The notes under the pieces are model-generated. The model saw nothing but the letters and a program-made list of their open reading frames with translations. It did no database searches and was not told the DNA's origin. Shown here piece after piece: positions 1-12,700 of a DNA stretch of 64,000 nt. A program made the translations under genes and the position numbers. Within the stretch, counting starts at the first letter, position 1. Each line of letters starts with the position of its first letter. The DNA lies in contig OX291553.1 of NCBI GenBank assembly GCA_946406115.1, positions 9,677,001-9,741,000 of the forward strand. The letters are read 5' to 3'. The stretch is from Apoda limacodes. Its lineage: Eukaryota; Arthropoda; Insecta; Lepidoptera; Limacodidae.

Positions 1-640
1 AAAACTCTTTCTGTCGGTCATCTTAAACATTCGAATAAGATTAGCATTCTGTCGCTTTTAGCACAACCCATTCAGCAAAGAATAAACGCAACTTTTTGTA
101 AGACCTGAAATATATAAAAATAATGCGATAGCTTAAAAATTGTAACTTTTTATTAATATTGTTTGTTTGTCTATCTGTCAGTTAGCTTGTCATATTTTGT
201 CTGTTTTAATAAAAGCTTGCGTGTTGAAGAACGGACATGCACTACCATTCACACAAATTCGTTACAAATGACCGCGGGAGCGAATTTCAGTATCATATCA
301 ATTACTACTGGGGTATAACTGCCGGTAAAACCTAGTAATACACTAGCTGGTATACATATACTGATAGTATGATTATTAATTTTGTGACAGACCCTGAGTG
401 AGTATAATGTTGTTACATACAAAAAGTAATACTAGTTCAATCTTACCGTGAGAGTGAATTTGTGATAGAGTATGGATATAATAGCTCTCTTACAATCTTG
501 TGAAATAAAAAACACTGTAAAGATCTTTAAGAAGAATAACTTTTAATTATAATGAGAAATTGGGTGTATTTATGTATGACATGTATGTATTTACAAAAAA
601 AAGTAATTTATTTAGTAGCAATATATCAAAGATATCTTAC
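1..640. other. intron sequence downstream of kinase exon 6
   Basis: This AT-rich stretch lies 3' of the last visible Cad96Ca-type exon on the minus strand, so it is the start of an intron whose acceptor is beyond the window. No kinase C-lobe coding (HRD or DFG region) could be read here in any frame. The only recognisable content is a SINE tail fragment at 560-609. Confidence 0.7.
560..609 (+). repeat. tail fragment of tRNA-derived SINE
   Basis: The stretch TGGGTGTATTTATGTATGAC and the following ATGTATGTATTTACAAAAAA closely match positions 51936-51985 of the complete SINE at 51826-52060. Only the tRNA-unrelated tail is present; the promoter head is missing. Confidence 0.6.
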
Positions 641-792
641 AGTATCTGTGCAGCAACCAATGAGCCTGACTACATTCGGGTGACTTCCTAAATTCTTCAT
701 CAGATCTAATTCTTGAAGCAAGTCAGTCTTTTCTTCTTGTGAAGCATTTTTCTTTAGGGTTTTCACCGCAACCGTAGTCTCGCCTTTTTTGC
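641..792 (-). CDS. Cad96Ca: Cad96Ca exon 6: kinase beta3-beta4 (VAVK, alpha-C)
   Basis: This 152-nt exon opens with GC, completing a split Gly codon, and reads [14 protein letters not shown] through the alpha-C helix ([12 protein letters not shown]) to [18 protein letters not shown] holds the ATP-anchoring lysine (Lys351) and QELDLMK the paired glutamate (Glu368). The acceptor is CTTTAG/GC and the donor ACT/GTAAGA, leaving phase 0. The next exon, with the hinge and catalytic loop, is outside the window. Confidence 0.92.
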
Positions 793-3700
793 CTAAAGAA
801 AAGTGTAGCTTTTATTAAGTGTTTATAATAGATAAGATACTTATATCTAATACCTTTAAACGAGCAATTATTGTATATATGTATAAATATATGTATATGA
901 TCTGAATCTCGGAAACGGCTCTAACGATTTTCATGAAATTTAGTATGCAGAGGGTTTCGGGGGCGATAAATCGATTGAGGCGATCTAGCTAGGTTTTATT
1001 TTTAGAAAACGTCATTTTATCCGTTTTCAGGCAATGATAAACTGAAAAATATGTCTCTGACATCTATTGGCGAGTACGGTAATACTAGACAGCAACACTT
1101 AAGCTACTTGACTATAGATGGCGTTGTTAAAAAAAAACGAGCAAAGCTTGTTCCTCCAAGTACTGTTATAATAACTAACTTAATAAATAACTTATAAGAT
1201 CTGCCTTTATATTTAAAATCAAGAAATTCTATTCACTAATAATCAGAATTGTTTTTTTCGCTAAATATTTTTAATTGTAATAATTTTGAATTTTAATCCT
1301 TATCAATGTCCTCTTTAAAAGGATCCGTTCCTAAAAATATACCTGACTTCATTATGATACGAATATTTCCTGATTAACCTAATACTATCTCGGTCTTCAA
1401 TTAATGAGAATTGTTGTTATTTGATTAAACGTTAGAAATTCGGTAACTAAAACATTTATTTCTTGAATAACTTTGTAGAACCAGTTAATCAAAAAAGTTT
1501 TGTTACGGCTTCGTTCTGTTTGGCCGAAAGTAAAGCCAATTACACTTTCGTTAACCAACTTAATTACATTTAAGTACTAGGTACTCGAAGTAACTATTAC
1601 AGGATACATATGGAAAATAGGGAGATCTCATGTCAGACAAGGTAGTAGCACTGTCTCATATCTAAGTCTGTCTTCACACATTGACATACATAAAGCTACC
1701 AGTGGGGGAACCGCTCCGGTGAACCTCATAGACTATCACTGGTCTATTTCTTCTACTCACTAACTCATGGTGGACGCAGATGGCCGTAATGAATACACGC
1801 CGGTAATCTTTTTCAGCGGTGCTTTTCCACTCAGCTGCCAGTAATTAGGGCTGTTCGAACAAAGCATTTTAAATTTGAATTTTCTAATTTCAACGGTTTA
1901 AGCTTTTTTTTATACCTCTAAAGTGGCAAACAGCGGTCCGCCTGATGGTAAGCGGTCACCGTAGCCTATGGACGCTTGTAACAACAGGGGTATCACTCAC
2001 TTAAGCTGTGTGTTAATTTGGTTGCCAGACAGTCAGTGGAGTGTTTCTAAGAGACTAAACGTTTCACGTTGTTTTGCCCCCCCCACTGTGTACTTTTTTG
2101 TCATAGAAATTTTTAATCACTATTTTATCCCTTTAAATATTTTTTTTTGAATTTTTTCTTAGTCTAAGAATTATTCATTAGTCTTATGATAGAACTTAAC
2201 GTTGTACTAAGACTAAATATATCAGTTAGAGTTGTCTGAGCTGAGGTGTCAGTCAAGTAAACGTAATGTTGGTCCGCTGTTGTATACTATTTCATCAGAC
2301 ATAATTTCACTTCATGTTGAATTTCACAAAATTATTTCAAAAACAGACAACTGAAATTGAGAATTGACAAGTACGAGTTAGACAAAAAAGTAAGTATAAC
2401 AGTTCAGTAGTTTAAAAGTAAAGATACATATTCTTAGATTAGGTTCTGTTCAATTTTGCACCTCTCGTCCAATTCTCCGTTCGTGTAGTAGATCTTCGTT
2501 CATCCATTTCTCAGTTTGTCAATTTCCTGATTCGTCAATTGCTCTATTCGACCATTTCTCAATTCGTCGTTCGTCGTAGTTCGTCTGTTGCCAAGTCCGT
2601 CAATTACTTAATTCGTCTACTATCCCACTCTTTAATTACGTTATTTGTTTAAACGTGTGTTGAGGATTGGATTACTAGCCATTCTAGTCCATTGCTGGAT
2701 GTAGCCTCTCACATAAAGATGAGGATTGCTGCTGCCGGACACCGGTCAGGGGCACCTTGCTATTTTTGATCTCAGATGACAGCTTTTAGACTTATTATAT
2801 TATTCTTAGTATTTATTACAAGTGTTATTGGTGAACAGGCCGTTCATCATACAAATTCCCCATTTGTATGTGTAAATCAAGTTGTTATAGATTTATATAC
2901 TGTTAAATTTAGACGTCTGAATTTTTTGAAACGTGCATTACTTTAATTTTCCTTTCTATTCAATACAAATACTTAAAGGATTTTAATCGTTTCCCCATTT
3001 TTTTTTCATATGCGTGAGCGTGTTATCCAAAAAAAATTTGCAAATTAAGCGTTTTCTCGGTAACGTAATAATATTAATATTCTATATAAATATAAGATCT
3101 AAAAAATTATCAGCCATTTATGAGTGGTTTCACCTCAAAAATCCCTAAAATTATTGTTTTTATCGATAACATTAACAATCAAACACCCCTGTCGTCTTCG
3201 AACAACAAAAAACAATTGTCGTACTATTCTAATACTAAACGTATACTAATTTTTAACTTAATGGATGCTTTATCATTGATTTCAATCTCTAGTGAAGACT
3301 CCGATACTAACTAGGAATATACCCTGCATCCCAGTTATTAGCGGACTGCGGAGACTAGTGTGGGGATACCACCGATGCAATTTCTTGCTGGGCTAATCCT
3401 CCATCGCAGCGTGGCCAAGCGGCACACCTGACATGCTAAACCCATCTGGGCGGCCACTACGACTGTACCTCGCCGCGCGCCTTGCCACGGACCAAGTCAG
3501 CGAACCTTTTGGGTGTCCTGTTAGCCTGAGCTGTCCTAATTGCCATCTGGGACTCTACAACGCTCCCCTACTGCGTGCCGGAGCCACGCACCTAGCTGTG
3601 TCCTCCGCGCAGCCCCCTGAAAGGTGGGAACTACAAACAGCAGCTTGACAAATCTATGAATAGGTCCTTGTCTTGGTTCGGTGAAGGCTAATCTGCGCAG

Positions 3701-6700
3701 TAGTCCGATAGGCTTCGGAGCTGGCGTCTGCAGCAGGATCAGTGTCAGCGACGTCACGTCACGTCGTGAAGACACCGTAGAAGCGGGCTGCCTGGATCAA
3801 ACTTGACTTGGAGCGGACGTGAATGTCCCGGTACAGACACCAAATTTAAGACTTTTTCCCTATCGATTCGAATAGGCAGGCTAACGGTTTTCGATTCTTC
3901 CTCTTAGTTAAGTAGGAACTATATAATATTTGTTTTAGAGCTCATTAATTAAGTTTAGGAACACCTTATGTTTTTAGGCGTTTACTGATCAATAATTTGT
4001 TACTTAATACAATTAACATGGATTTAAATGTGTCTGTGAATAAAAGACCCATTACCCTAAGTTTCTTTTGTATGATTTATCTGATCTCTTCTACACTAAT
4101 GTTGAAACGCCCACTGTGTCTTCTAACACGTTTAATATTTTAATTAATCTACATTCTTATTTCATTAATAAATTAACATTAATAAATACGTACTCTTTAT
4201 ACATACCATCAATATCAATAGCTTGAGCTCTATAAACCTGACCAAAGGCGCCTTCTCCAACGATATTAAAAATCCTCAATCGGTGTCTGGGGAACTCCCA
4301 TTCATCTCGAGGCTCCTCTTTTGTGAACGGGCTTTCTTGAGTTGGCTACAAAGAAAAATATATTTTACTAGTATATACCCTTGAAACGTTTCGGAAATAT
4401 TTAGATGAGAATAATACAAGGCCATAGTATTGAAGTTTTTAGCAATTTTATTTCATGTGTTGACTTAGCATTTTCACGCATTTTTACTGATTTATTTAGT
4501 TCAAATGTGCGTTTGTTAAAATATTCTATAGAGTTTGTACTTTCTACTTTTTAATACAAGACCAAATAAATCGTTAAACATTATAAATTCCACTTTAACC
4601 CGGCGGGCGTAAGGTTGGGTGTAACACACCTAGACTGAAATAAATCAATTGATATTTGGAATCAATTTGAAATTAGCCGTGCGTCTGATTAGCTAGTCGG
4701 GAGGAGTTAGGAAAAAAAAGTCAATAAATTCAGCCCTAATTTTAGCTAGCTAAAAGTTACAACTTATTATAAAAAAAACAACTAAAGAAAGCATATTATA
4801 ATATTAGATTCAACAATTACTAGTCAGGGTTTGTTACACCCACCTTACGCTTTGTGTGACGCCTCAGAACCTTACGCACGCCGGATTAAAAATGGTTGAA
4901 TATCTACTTGTCTTGCATTCAAAACATCTAAACCAGAAAAACTACTAAACAGAAAACACAATTTCATATTATGCCCAATAGATATTTTTCAATCTTTACC
5001 ACTACACTTTCTTTTCCACCGCAACGTTTCTGACGGAGTCAATCTATGACCAGTATTACTAACACATGGTAGTAATGTAAACGAAGCAAGTGGAAGGCTT
5101 GTCTCCGGCTACCCCTTAAGGACACAGTTGTAATAATATGTATGTGTGCTCTATGCAAGCCTTTATACAAATATATGTACATATATCCTATTATTGTCAC
5201 AGTATGTGATATTTGTACTCTGCATTGTCGTTGGAAGCTGCTGTCGCCCAAGGTTTGTAGCCTAAGGGTAAATTTATCTTGTATTATGCCCATTACCCAA
5301 AAAAACACTTTGTTAAATGAACATTACAATGAAAATAACAAGCATGCTAAGAGTTTGCAAATAGTTACTGATACAATGATTTCTTTCATTTTATTAAGTA
5401 TGAAATATAAAAAAAAATGGAAATACCATGCTGACATTGGCAAGTACAGGTGGATCGACACTATTGGAATTGTTGTTAAAAACCGAAGAAATATGATATA
5501 AAACTAAACCCTGCCTGGGGACTGATTGGGCCAATTGGGAAAATCATAATGATGAAATGAAAAAAAATGATAATATGGATGATGAAAGGGAGAACTAGGC
5601 CATGAACTGACCTGTAAATGGTTGTTGTCCCAAGACTCGTATCTGTTGGAGTTCGCTCGTTGGCGATCCCAAAGGTGGAGATGTGAAGTGTCTTGAAGGA
5701 CGATTCCACTTGGTTCCTTACTCTGTAGATGATAGGAACATGATTATAGGGAGATTGAGAAAAATGTATCCGATATTTTACTAAATCGTTCAAAGTCTCA
5801 CCTGTTAGTAGGTACCTAAGTCATAATTCTCCCAAATTCATGTTAATATTTTTCCGAAATATTTAAAAAGCATAGCATGGTCGATATTAAAATAAAGATA
5901 TAGGCAAAAGTTTAATACGTTGTTATAATTTTACAAAGCTTTTCTCATAACATTCGTCCGAATGACAAAATTACAAGTACCAATATTAGCTGTCTTGGCA
6001 ATATAGTGACAAATATAGCTAATAAACATTATTGCAACTTACAATTTCTTTTTCTTTGCTCTTTCCAAAAAATTTTCCTCCGCCATTATTCCTCTTGCAT
6101 ACAAAAATAATGACTGCCGCTACAATTATAACCAAACCACCAATTGCTATCGGAGGTATAATAGCTAATGGAATATCATTACTTGTTGTTGACACTTCTG
6201 TTATATTTTGTTTATTACCATCTTGTGATTCTTTTTGTTCGTTGTTTACATTTGATTGACCACTTTCAGGCCTTTTAGATTTATTAGTAACCTCGTTCGA
6301 GGGATTTTTAGACACAGTCGAATCCTCAATGTTATATCTTTCAGTTGTTTTGGTATTTTTTACTGGTATTTTAGTAAGGTCGGGTAGTTTTGGTACAGGA
6401 AACGGTATATGAGGGACCGGTGGTCTCGATCTAAAGAAATTCGTTATCATAGCAACGACTTCTGTTTTTTGTGGAATCGAACCATCGTTGGATGCTGTTA
6501 CCCATAAAGAATAAGTGCAATTTTCCTGTAAAACGAAAAACAACATATAAACAGAAATTTTGGAATAAAATGAAAAATATGATACTTGTATCAAATTACT
6601 AATTAAGATGTAATCAAGCTATTTTAGTCATAATTGCAGGTTCTTAACCTCCCAGACATACCAAACATTGGTTGGAGGTATACCCACAAAGTTTATTAAA

Positions 6701-9700
6701 TTTGGAAAGGTACAAATGCTAAGGCCTTGTTATTAGTGTTTACCTTATCAGTAAGTGTATCGTTGACGGTAACTTCCCCGCTATTAGGATCTATAGCAAA
6801 CGGGACTTCTGGACCAGTGGTCATTAAACTAAAAGTGACATTTTGGTTTCCTCTTGGGCGCTCTCTGTAGACTGTGGTGACAACTTTCCCAATAGGATCC
6901 GACGGCTTCGCAAACCAGTTACGCTCCACATGGATGATATCTGGTAGCGGGAAGGGAGGGGGATCGGTCGACGCTGAAACAAACAAAATAGTCTATAAAT
7001 ATTGAGGTATATAAGGGTTTAAAATAGACGTGGCTTTTTTTATTTTTTTCTACAATCTAATCCGGTATAAAGTGCGAAAGGAATATTCTAGAAAGTTTTT
7101 TCTGTACTTGTTTAAGCCTGCATGCTTAGGTTCTTTACACCCTGACCAATATGCGTTATTATATTAAAAAGAAATTTTAGGATGCTCAAAAAAAGCCATC
7201 CAATGACTGCTTTATGGTTCGACAACTCCTGCCAATTTGCATTGAAGCAGCTATGGTCTATGACGTAAACCTCTATGTAGAGGTCGTAGGATTAAGAAAT
7301 AGTCCAGAGCTGCTGACTATGGCTTAAGCCTACTTCCTCTACATGGAGACCTGTGCACCTGTGGCTAGGACAAATAACGGCTAAGGCAACACTACCTGGA
7401 CAGAGCTAGCGGTTGATTGTAGTTTTTATGGGTAAATATTTATGGTACAGTACAGAACCCTTGGTGTGCGAGTCCGACTGGCATTTGACCAATTTTTTTA
7501 CACATTTTAAAGTAATACATTGGATAATAACATTTATTTTATTTTTTCTCCTCCGATTATTATAATCAAATTTAATTATGCATTACAATTTATTTATACA
7601 AGTTTGGAAGTTGAAACAAATAATAAAACAGTATTTAGAATTGTTATCGCCAAAGTTTAAGTACAAAATAATGAGTCTTTTTATTAATTTCTTAAGTAGG
7701 TACATTGATCACACTTTGTCAAGGCTTGTCGATACGAGAAAAACATCGTGAGAACGCCTGTATACGTCGAATAGACTTGATGGACTGTGGCTCAAATCTT
7801 CCTCGTCCAAGTTGGCGCACAACAGTAGGGATGTTTGAGTTTGCTAAGAAAAGGAAAGATCTCTGACTACTGATTCAGCAGACTTATAGCAGAAAAACAT
7901 GAATTACAAATGTCGTCCCAAATATGAAATATACTTATCTATCTACCTGAGCAGAACCTAAATAGGTTTGTGTGTGTGTGTTTGTCGCCTCATAATTAAA
8001 TGAGGAAAACGTATCGTGAGTTTATTGTCCGCCAAATAACTTTCGCAAGTTGAGTAACACCAAATTTTAGTTTTTTCGATGTCCTAGAAAGGAGCCGGTA
8101 AAAATGTAAGCGAAATTTGGTTAAAATCAGAATTTCAGCAGTAATTATTGTGCAAACTTCTATCAAAAGCTAATTATTTTTTACAGTTTTATTGTAGGTT
8201 TATATTTTACCCATAGACTGAGTTATATAATCTGCCCTATGGACTGAGCTATAGCCTTACAAGATTGAACATCCTTTAGTAAGAGTTAAAGCGAACCTGT
8301 GGGATCTTATCTATTTCTATCAACGTCCGCCATTTTGTTTATTAAAACCAGTTAGAAACAGCACTAGCAACTTTTATTGTCTTGATAAACTTTTGCCCAA
8401 AAATGCGGGCCATCTGCTATGTAGAATTTTCAAAAACTAAAAAAAAATATTTTGTAATTTTGAATGCCCAATCCAACTGGCTTCGTCAAAATCGAAAAAG
8501 ATATGCGTAAAATGGACGCCATATCGGATCCAACATCTTGAATTTAAAAAAAAAAACTGATAAAAGATTAAAATTTAGCTTCCTTAATAACCTCAACAAG
8601 CTATTCAATCTATATATTGTGTCAATTTACATGGAAATAACTTATACAAAGACAATCCCGTAGACAGAGACAATAAGCGCTTTTTTTATCCTCCAGCTAA
8701 AGAGTACAGGCACTAAAAATATAGAAAAAATATTACGATTTGTTACGAAATACGACAGAAGAATACATAAGTGTTATTATATGGCAACACGTAACACGGA
8801 ACAGTCGTAACCCAAGGTTATTGAAGTGAAAGTGTAGGTCGCATTCTTACTTTCACTGCGCTACGTTCACCAAATACTCGCGTCGCTGCGTTTGGTTGGT
8901 GTGAATAGCATCGCAGCAAGATTTCAGATTTAAGTGTCTCTTTACACTTATAGGCACGATTGTATTTTCTATTGAGTTGTTTAAGATGTAGTTTATACTC
9001 TTGAAACAATGGCCTAGTCTGACGTATGAGTTCGTTAACATTTTTGGTGTCAGAAAAGTACTCACGTAGATGCTACTATTTTCAGTAATTACGGACTTAT
9101 TCCTGGTTATTTTTTTCCTTTTAAGGGTAACTACAAACAGCAGACAGCCATAGGATTCAAGAAGTGTTTACGATGATAGGTAAATACATTAAACATTTAT
9201 TTGGTTTTAGTTTAATTCATTAAACAGGCAGGGTTTATACAGTAAAAGAATAATATTCTTGTGATAAATGCAATATGGGTTTCATAAGTAAAAGTAACAA
9301 TGCATTAAAAGTACCAGAACAGGTATTGTTTTGTTAAATGTTTAGAAGAGTGATAAATCACTTTACATACAACATATCTATACTTACTAATATATAAAGC
9401 TGAAGAGTTTGTTTGTTTGAACGCGCTAATCTCAGGAACTACTGGTCCGATTTGAAAAATACTTTCAGTGTTGGATAGCCCATTTATCGAGGAAGGCTAA
9501 AGGCTATATATCATCACGCTAACATCGATAGGAGCGGAGCACCAATGAAGAATGTTTCAAAATCGTTTTTTTTTATCCTTTTGGAAGTTTCCGCGGCGTG
9601 CGCTGCGTAAACGGTTAAAGTTTAGCAAAAATCATGTATGACAGAATTGTTTCCCTTTAAAAGTTCTAAAAAATAGTCCGCAACAGCATATGTCTATCTT

Positions 9701-12700
9701 TTAAGGTTGGCTCACTATAACCTTTTTTATGCTAACCAAATTTGTTCTAAAATAATGCATTATTTGCGAAGGTGTTTTTATAAACATGATATTAACCCTT
9801 ATCCAAATAAATACGGAATTCATCACAAGTATTTAATTAAAAACAAAATTGCCCTTTCATTCGATTTCAATGAATATCTTAGAAGATATCGCAGTTTTAA
9901 AATAACGTCGCAGCAAAATAATTATCAGGTACTGCGCGTGCATTTATGTGCGTGCGAGGCCGGCGGGCAGTCATGAGGGGGAAGAGCGGTACGTACTATT
10001 TAAAATATTTTACCTTCTGTGTTTTTTTATAATTGTCGTAAGAATCCTATGCCCATAACCAAATTTAAGGCGGGCGAAGCCGCTGGCAAAAGCTAACAAT
10101 ATACAATAGTAAACGCAGTCCATTTATCACTGTTCAACAAAACAATAGACATTTGAAGGACAATACCGACAGATGCAATGCGAGATCAACAGGTCTCTAA
10201 TAAAGTCGCGATACTATTGTTTATTTAAATAAAAACCAGCCAAGTGCGAATCCGACTCACGAAGGAAGGGTTTCGTTACATTATCTATAAAAATAGCAAA
10301 AAAAAAAATCACGTTTGTTGTATGGGAGGCCCTCTTTAATATTTGTTTTAGTTTAATTTAATTATCTATAATACCTTTAAACGAGCAATTCTTGTATATA
10401 TGTATATATATATATATTATATAATCTGAATCTCGGAAGCGGCTCCAGTGATTTTCATGAAATTTAGTATGCAGGGGGTTTCGGGGACGATAAATCGATC
10501 TAGCTAGGTTTCAGTTTTAGAAAACGTCGTTTTATCCGTGTTTTTAGGCAGTGATGAACTGAAAAATATTACTCTTCCTGACATCTATTGGCGAGAAGTA
10601 ATAAGCAACATTAAACCTATTTGACAATAGATGGCGTTATTAAGTAACGCTTAAGCTACTTGACTATAGATGGCGTTGTTTAAAAAAACCGAGTACTTTA
10701 TTTTAAAGTAAATATATAATTACATATTCTGTGAATATTTCAAGCGTCGACCTGTTGCATATTTATTTAATTCTGTTTTTTAGTATTTGTTGTTATAGCT
10801 GCACCAAAAATACATCACCTGTGAAAATGTCAACTGCCTAATTATCACGGTTCTTGAGATATAACCTTGTGATAGACGGACGAACAGCGAAGTCTTAGTA
10901 ACAGGTTCCCGTTTTTTACTCTTTGGGTACGGGACTCTTAAAATACGCACTTCCTATTATTAATTAGTAGGTTTAATGTTAAATTTTTAATAAACTGAAG
11001 GCGCAATAAAATTGAGATGTAAAACATAATATTTACGGTGGACTAATAAGCGCAGTTGAATTGTAGTTTAAAATAAGTCATTAATATGAATATATAGTAT
11101 TCCATCATGACATTATTTTCACTGAAAATAATGTTAATGTAATTGTCAAAAGCTGCATAAATAAAAATATATAAATACAAACTCGTAATGTAATAAGTTT
11201 TTTTTTTTTTTTTTTTTTTATACCACTAAGGTGGCAAACAAGCTTACGGCCCGCCTGATGGTAAGCGGTCACCGTAGCCTATGGACGCTTGCAACACCAG
11301 GGGTATCACTTGCGCGTTGCCGACCCTTCAGAAATCTAATAACTTCTTTCTTGAAGAACTCCATACTGTAGTCCTTGCAGAAAACCTTGGCAGGGAGCTC
11401 ATTCCACAACTTAAGCGTTCGCGGGAGGAAGTTTCTCTGAAACCGCACTGTACGCGACCATTTAGGTTCTAAAGTGTGAGAATGAATTCCCTGCCGATGG
11501 CGAGCGGTGCGATGGTAGAAAGTAGCCGTGGGCATCATTTCGAACAATTCCTCAGAACACAACCCATTGTACAAGCGGTAGAACACACACAGTGAGGCAA
11601 AGTCTCTCCTCAGACTTAAGGGCTCGATACCGCAAGTGAGTTTGGGATCGTCGACAATTCTCACAGCCCGTCGTTGAACCGAGTCAAAAGGGTCAAGCTG
11701 GTATCCGGGTGCACCTGCCCAGAGATGGCAGCAGTACTCCATATGGGGCCGAACTTGCGACTTGTAAAGTAACAACCTTTGCCCCGACGTGAAGCACTGC
11801 TTCGCTCTGTTGAGTACACCAAGTTTTTTGGACGCCAGCTTTACCTTATCTTGTAAATGATCTCGGAACTGAACATCGCTGGAGATGTCGACACCAAGGA
11901 TCCCAATGCTCTTGGAGATGGAGAGGGGAGTGTTCTGGAATTGTGGGACCACAGTGAATGGAGTTTTCTTAGCGGTGAACGCGCACACTTGTGTCTTTGT
12001 AGGGTTGAATCGGACCAAGTTTACCCGTCCCCAGTCAGAGACCTGGGACAGTGTGGTCTCGATTTGAGACACAAGTTCTCCGCGGTTTTCCTCCACAAGG
12101 GAACGAGGGATGTTTGCACGACCCGTGTAAAAAGTGTCTCCAGTACTGTCATCTGCATAGCAATGTATGTTGTTGATGTCCAACATGTCATTGATATGCA
12201 GTAGAAACAGCGTAGGAGACAGCACAGAGCCTTGCGGGACACCAGCATTAATGTCCATGCTATCAGAGCAACTACCGTCAACTACAGTTCGTATGCGTCT
12301 GCCGGACAAAAAGCTAGCCACCCATTTGCACAAACCCTCGGGCACTCCGTAAGATGGCAACTTCGATAGAAGACCGCGGTGCCAGACCCGACCCGAGTTA
12401 TAATTGTCTTAATAATAACGTTGTCAGTGGTAAGTTCCACGTTGTATGTCAGTAATAATGATTTAACTGGTTTATTTAACCACTGTTGTTTCTCAACGAA
12501 AAGGCTTAAAGTGGCAAGTACCACTATTATGTCTCATAATAATGATTTGAGCATTAAAAATATCACTGCTGTATCTCAGTAATAAAGCTTTATGCGATGT
12601 GGGCCACTATTGTATCTATGTTATAACGCTTATAGCAGTAACTAACACCATTGTGTCACTTTCATAACTAAGCTTAACTCTGATATATCGCTATTATGTA

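Larger units (their letters stand above)
793..4206 (-). other. Cad96Ca intron 5
   Basis: This 3.4-kb intron holds a dispersed repeat (847-1152), a degenerate LINE 3' end (1904-2000), a 16-bp minisatellite (2463-2627) and a GC-rich block (3330-3890). I see no coding sequence in the remainder. Confidence 0.75.

Noticed and set aside
3433..3775. Overlapping frames of 71 and 79 residues on opposite strands
   Set aside because: A GC-rich block yields long chance frames; no motif, no splice context and no homologue recognised.
641..6973. Ret or FGFR-type kinase as the identity of the receptor
   Set aside because: Ret has several cadherin repeats and a Cys-rich domain, FGFR has Ig domains; one cadherin repeat close to the membrane fits Cad96Ca.
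12379..12582. Plus-strand frame across the 42-bp array
   Set aside because: The period is a multiple of three, so the frame stays open by register; units are too diverged and the peptide lacks a conserved pattern.
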